The notes under the pieces are model-generated. The model was not told the DNA's origin and searched no databases. It was given only the letters and a program-made list of their open reading frames with translations. DNA of 64,000 bases from assembly GCF_001468395.1 (NCBI RefSeq), contig NZ_LNSG01000001.1, forward strand, positions 434,001 to 498,000. Reading direction: 5' to 3'. The position numbers and the translations under genes are program-made. Shown here one piece after another: positions 63,492 through 64,000 of the stretch (its first letter is position 1; every line of letters begins with the position of its first letter). This stretch comes from Sphingopyxis sp. H073. Its GTDB lineage: Bacteria; Pseudomonadota; Alphaproteobacteria; Sphingomonadales; Sphingomonadaceae.

Positions 63492-64000
63492 TCAGCAGAC
63501 GCAGCGCGGCTTGGGTTTCGGCTTCCACTTCTTCTTCGGAGCATAGCGCTTCCGGACCGGCGCCTTTTCATAATAGGTCTTGGTGGTGGTCTCGACCGTC
63601 TCGGTGACCAGCGGGGCGCCGTTGATGATCGTCGTGACGACGACGCCCGGCGTGTACCAGCCATAGCCGTAACCATAGCCGCTGCTGTATGAGTAGGCGC
63701 CGGGGTAAGTGCCGCCGTGATGCCAGGCATAGCCGCCCTGATGATGGCGGCCGCGGCCCTCCCACCATTCGTCGCACTTCTTCTTGTCGGCTTCGTTGCC
63801 GATCGCGGCGCCGGCCAGCGCACCGACACCGCCGCCGATCAGCGTGCCTGCGGTGCGGTCGCCATGCCCGGCGACGCGGTTGCCGACGACGCCCCCCACG
63901 ACGCCTCCGACAACCGCTCCGGTCGCTGTGCCCCCCCGGCCACAGCGACGCGCCATCTCCGCATCCTCGGGATCGGGATGGCCGCCGTAATAGGGATTAT
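63492..64000 (-). CDS. glycine-zipper 2TM-domain protein (5' partial)
   Basis: The frame is open to the window end: NPYYGGHPDPEDAE precedes the first ATG (63956), so the true start is outside. A glycine zipper (GAVVGGVVGGVVGNRVAG, GGGVGALAGAAIG) is followed by a Gly/Tyr-rich segment and a Lys/Pro-rich tail ending in CVC. Such proteins (17-kDa antigen-like) insert in the outer membrane or form channels. Probably secreted or a lipoprotein. Confidence 0.75.
   Translation of the reverse strand, partial: NPYYGGHPDPEDAEMARRCGRGGTATGAVVGGVVGGVVGNRVAGHGDRTAGTLIGGGVGALAGAAIGNEADKKKCDEWWEGRGRHHQGGYAWHHGGTYPGAYSYSSGYGYGYGWYTPGVVVTTIINGAPLVTETVETTTKTYYEKAPVRKRYAPKKKWKPKPKPRCVC

Overview
The window looks like chromosomal DNA from a high-GC alphaproteobacterium of the Sphingomonadales, most likely Sphingopyxis or a close relative. 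This rests on the class I lysyl-tRNA synthetase, the rpmF-plsX-fabH-ihfA-merR order, Entner-Doudoroff genes, many PilZ/c-di-GMP and glycine-rich secreted proteins, and dispersed REP-like palindromes typical of sphingomonads. The genus call is inference. I saw no rRNA, tRNA, CRISPR array, transposase or prophage gene; the region reads as stable core genome with a few specialised clusters.

Layout. 1-5204: a RarD-type transporter (5' end outside the window), pyrC, ygfZ, a secreted protein, a retropepsin-like aspartic protease, an MBL-fold hydrolase and a MAPEG protein. 5635-8708: rpmF, plsX, fabH, ihfA and a MerR regulator (lipid initiation and nucleoid genes). 8983-11682: a small unknown gene, then ahpC-ahpF behind a putative OxyR operator and a start-site hairpin. 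12059-19450: an AraC regulator divergent from an SDR, glpD divergent from zwf, then edd-eda (Entner-Doudoroff, without pgl or glk).

19513-29857 is a dense neutral-lipid block on one strand: HAD-PlsC fusion, PlsB-like acyltransferase, wax-ester/DGAT synthase, patatin/DUF3336 lipase, two alpha/beta hydrolases and gpsA. Together these could supply glycerol-3-phosphate, acylate it, make storage lipid and remobilise it. 29859-39842: TlpA-like thioredoxin, argH, an LptM-like lipoprotein, lysA, a reduced siroheme-synthase-like protein, an SDR, an LRAT/NlpC-like secreted protein, sixA, dinG and a PilZ protein.

39937-47310: a membrane-anchored LuxR regulator with a DUF4199 protein, lysK, a DUF3291 protein with a one-domain asparaginase, and a bufferin-type RiPP cluster: two Cys-rich DUF2282 precursors, the MNIO (DUF692) enzyme and its DUF2063 partner, behind a possible ECF-sigma promoter. 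This is the most interesting system here; the second precursor is an expanded eight-cysteine form. A fatty-acid desaturase converges on it. 47503-54431: a GGDEF-EAL-PilZ protein, an amidohydrolase, an RcnB-like protein with six EF-hand-like 12-residue repeats, an orphan 2Fe-2S subunit, a class II aldolase and rpsU. 54599-64000: a double cold-shock-domain protein, rnd, lptC-lptA, an Atm1-type ABC exporter, a PilZ protein, an M28 peptidase and three secreted Gly/Tyr-rich or glycine-zipper proteins (the last cut by the window end).

REP-like inverted repeats of about 75-135 bp, falling into at least three multi-copy families plus several single palindromes, punctuate the gene ends throughout.
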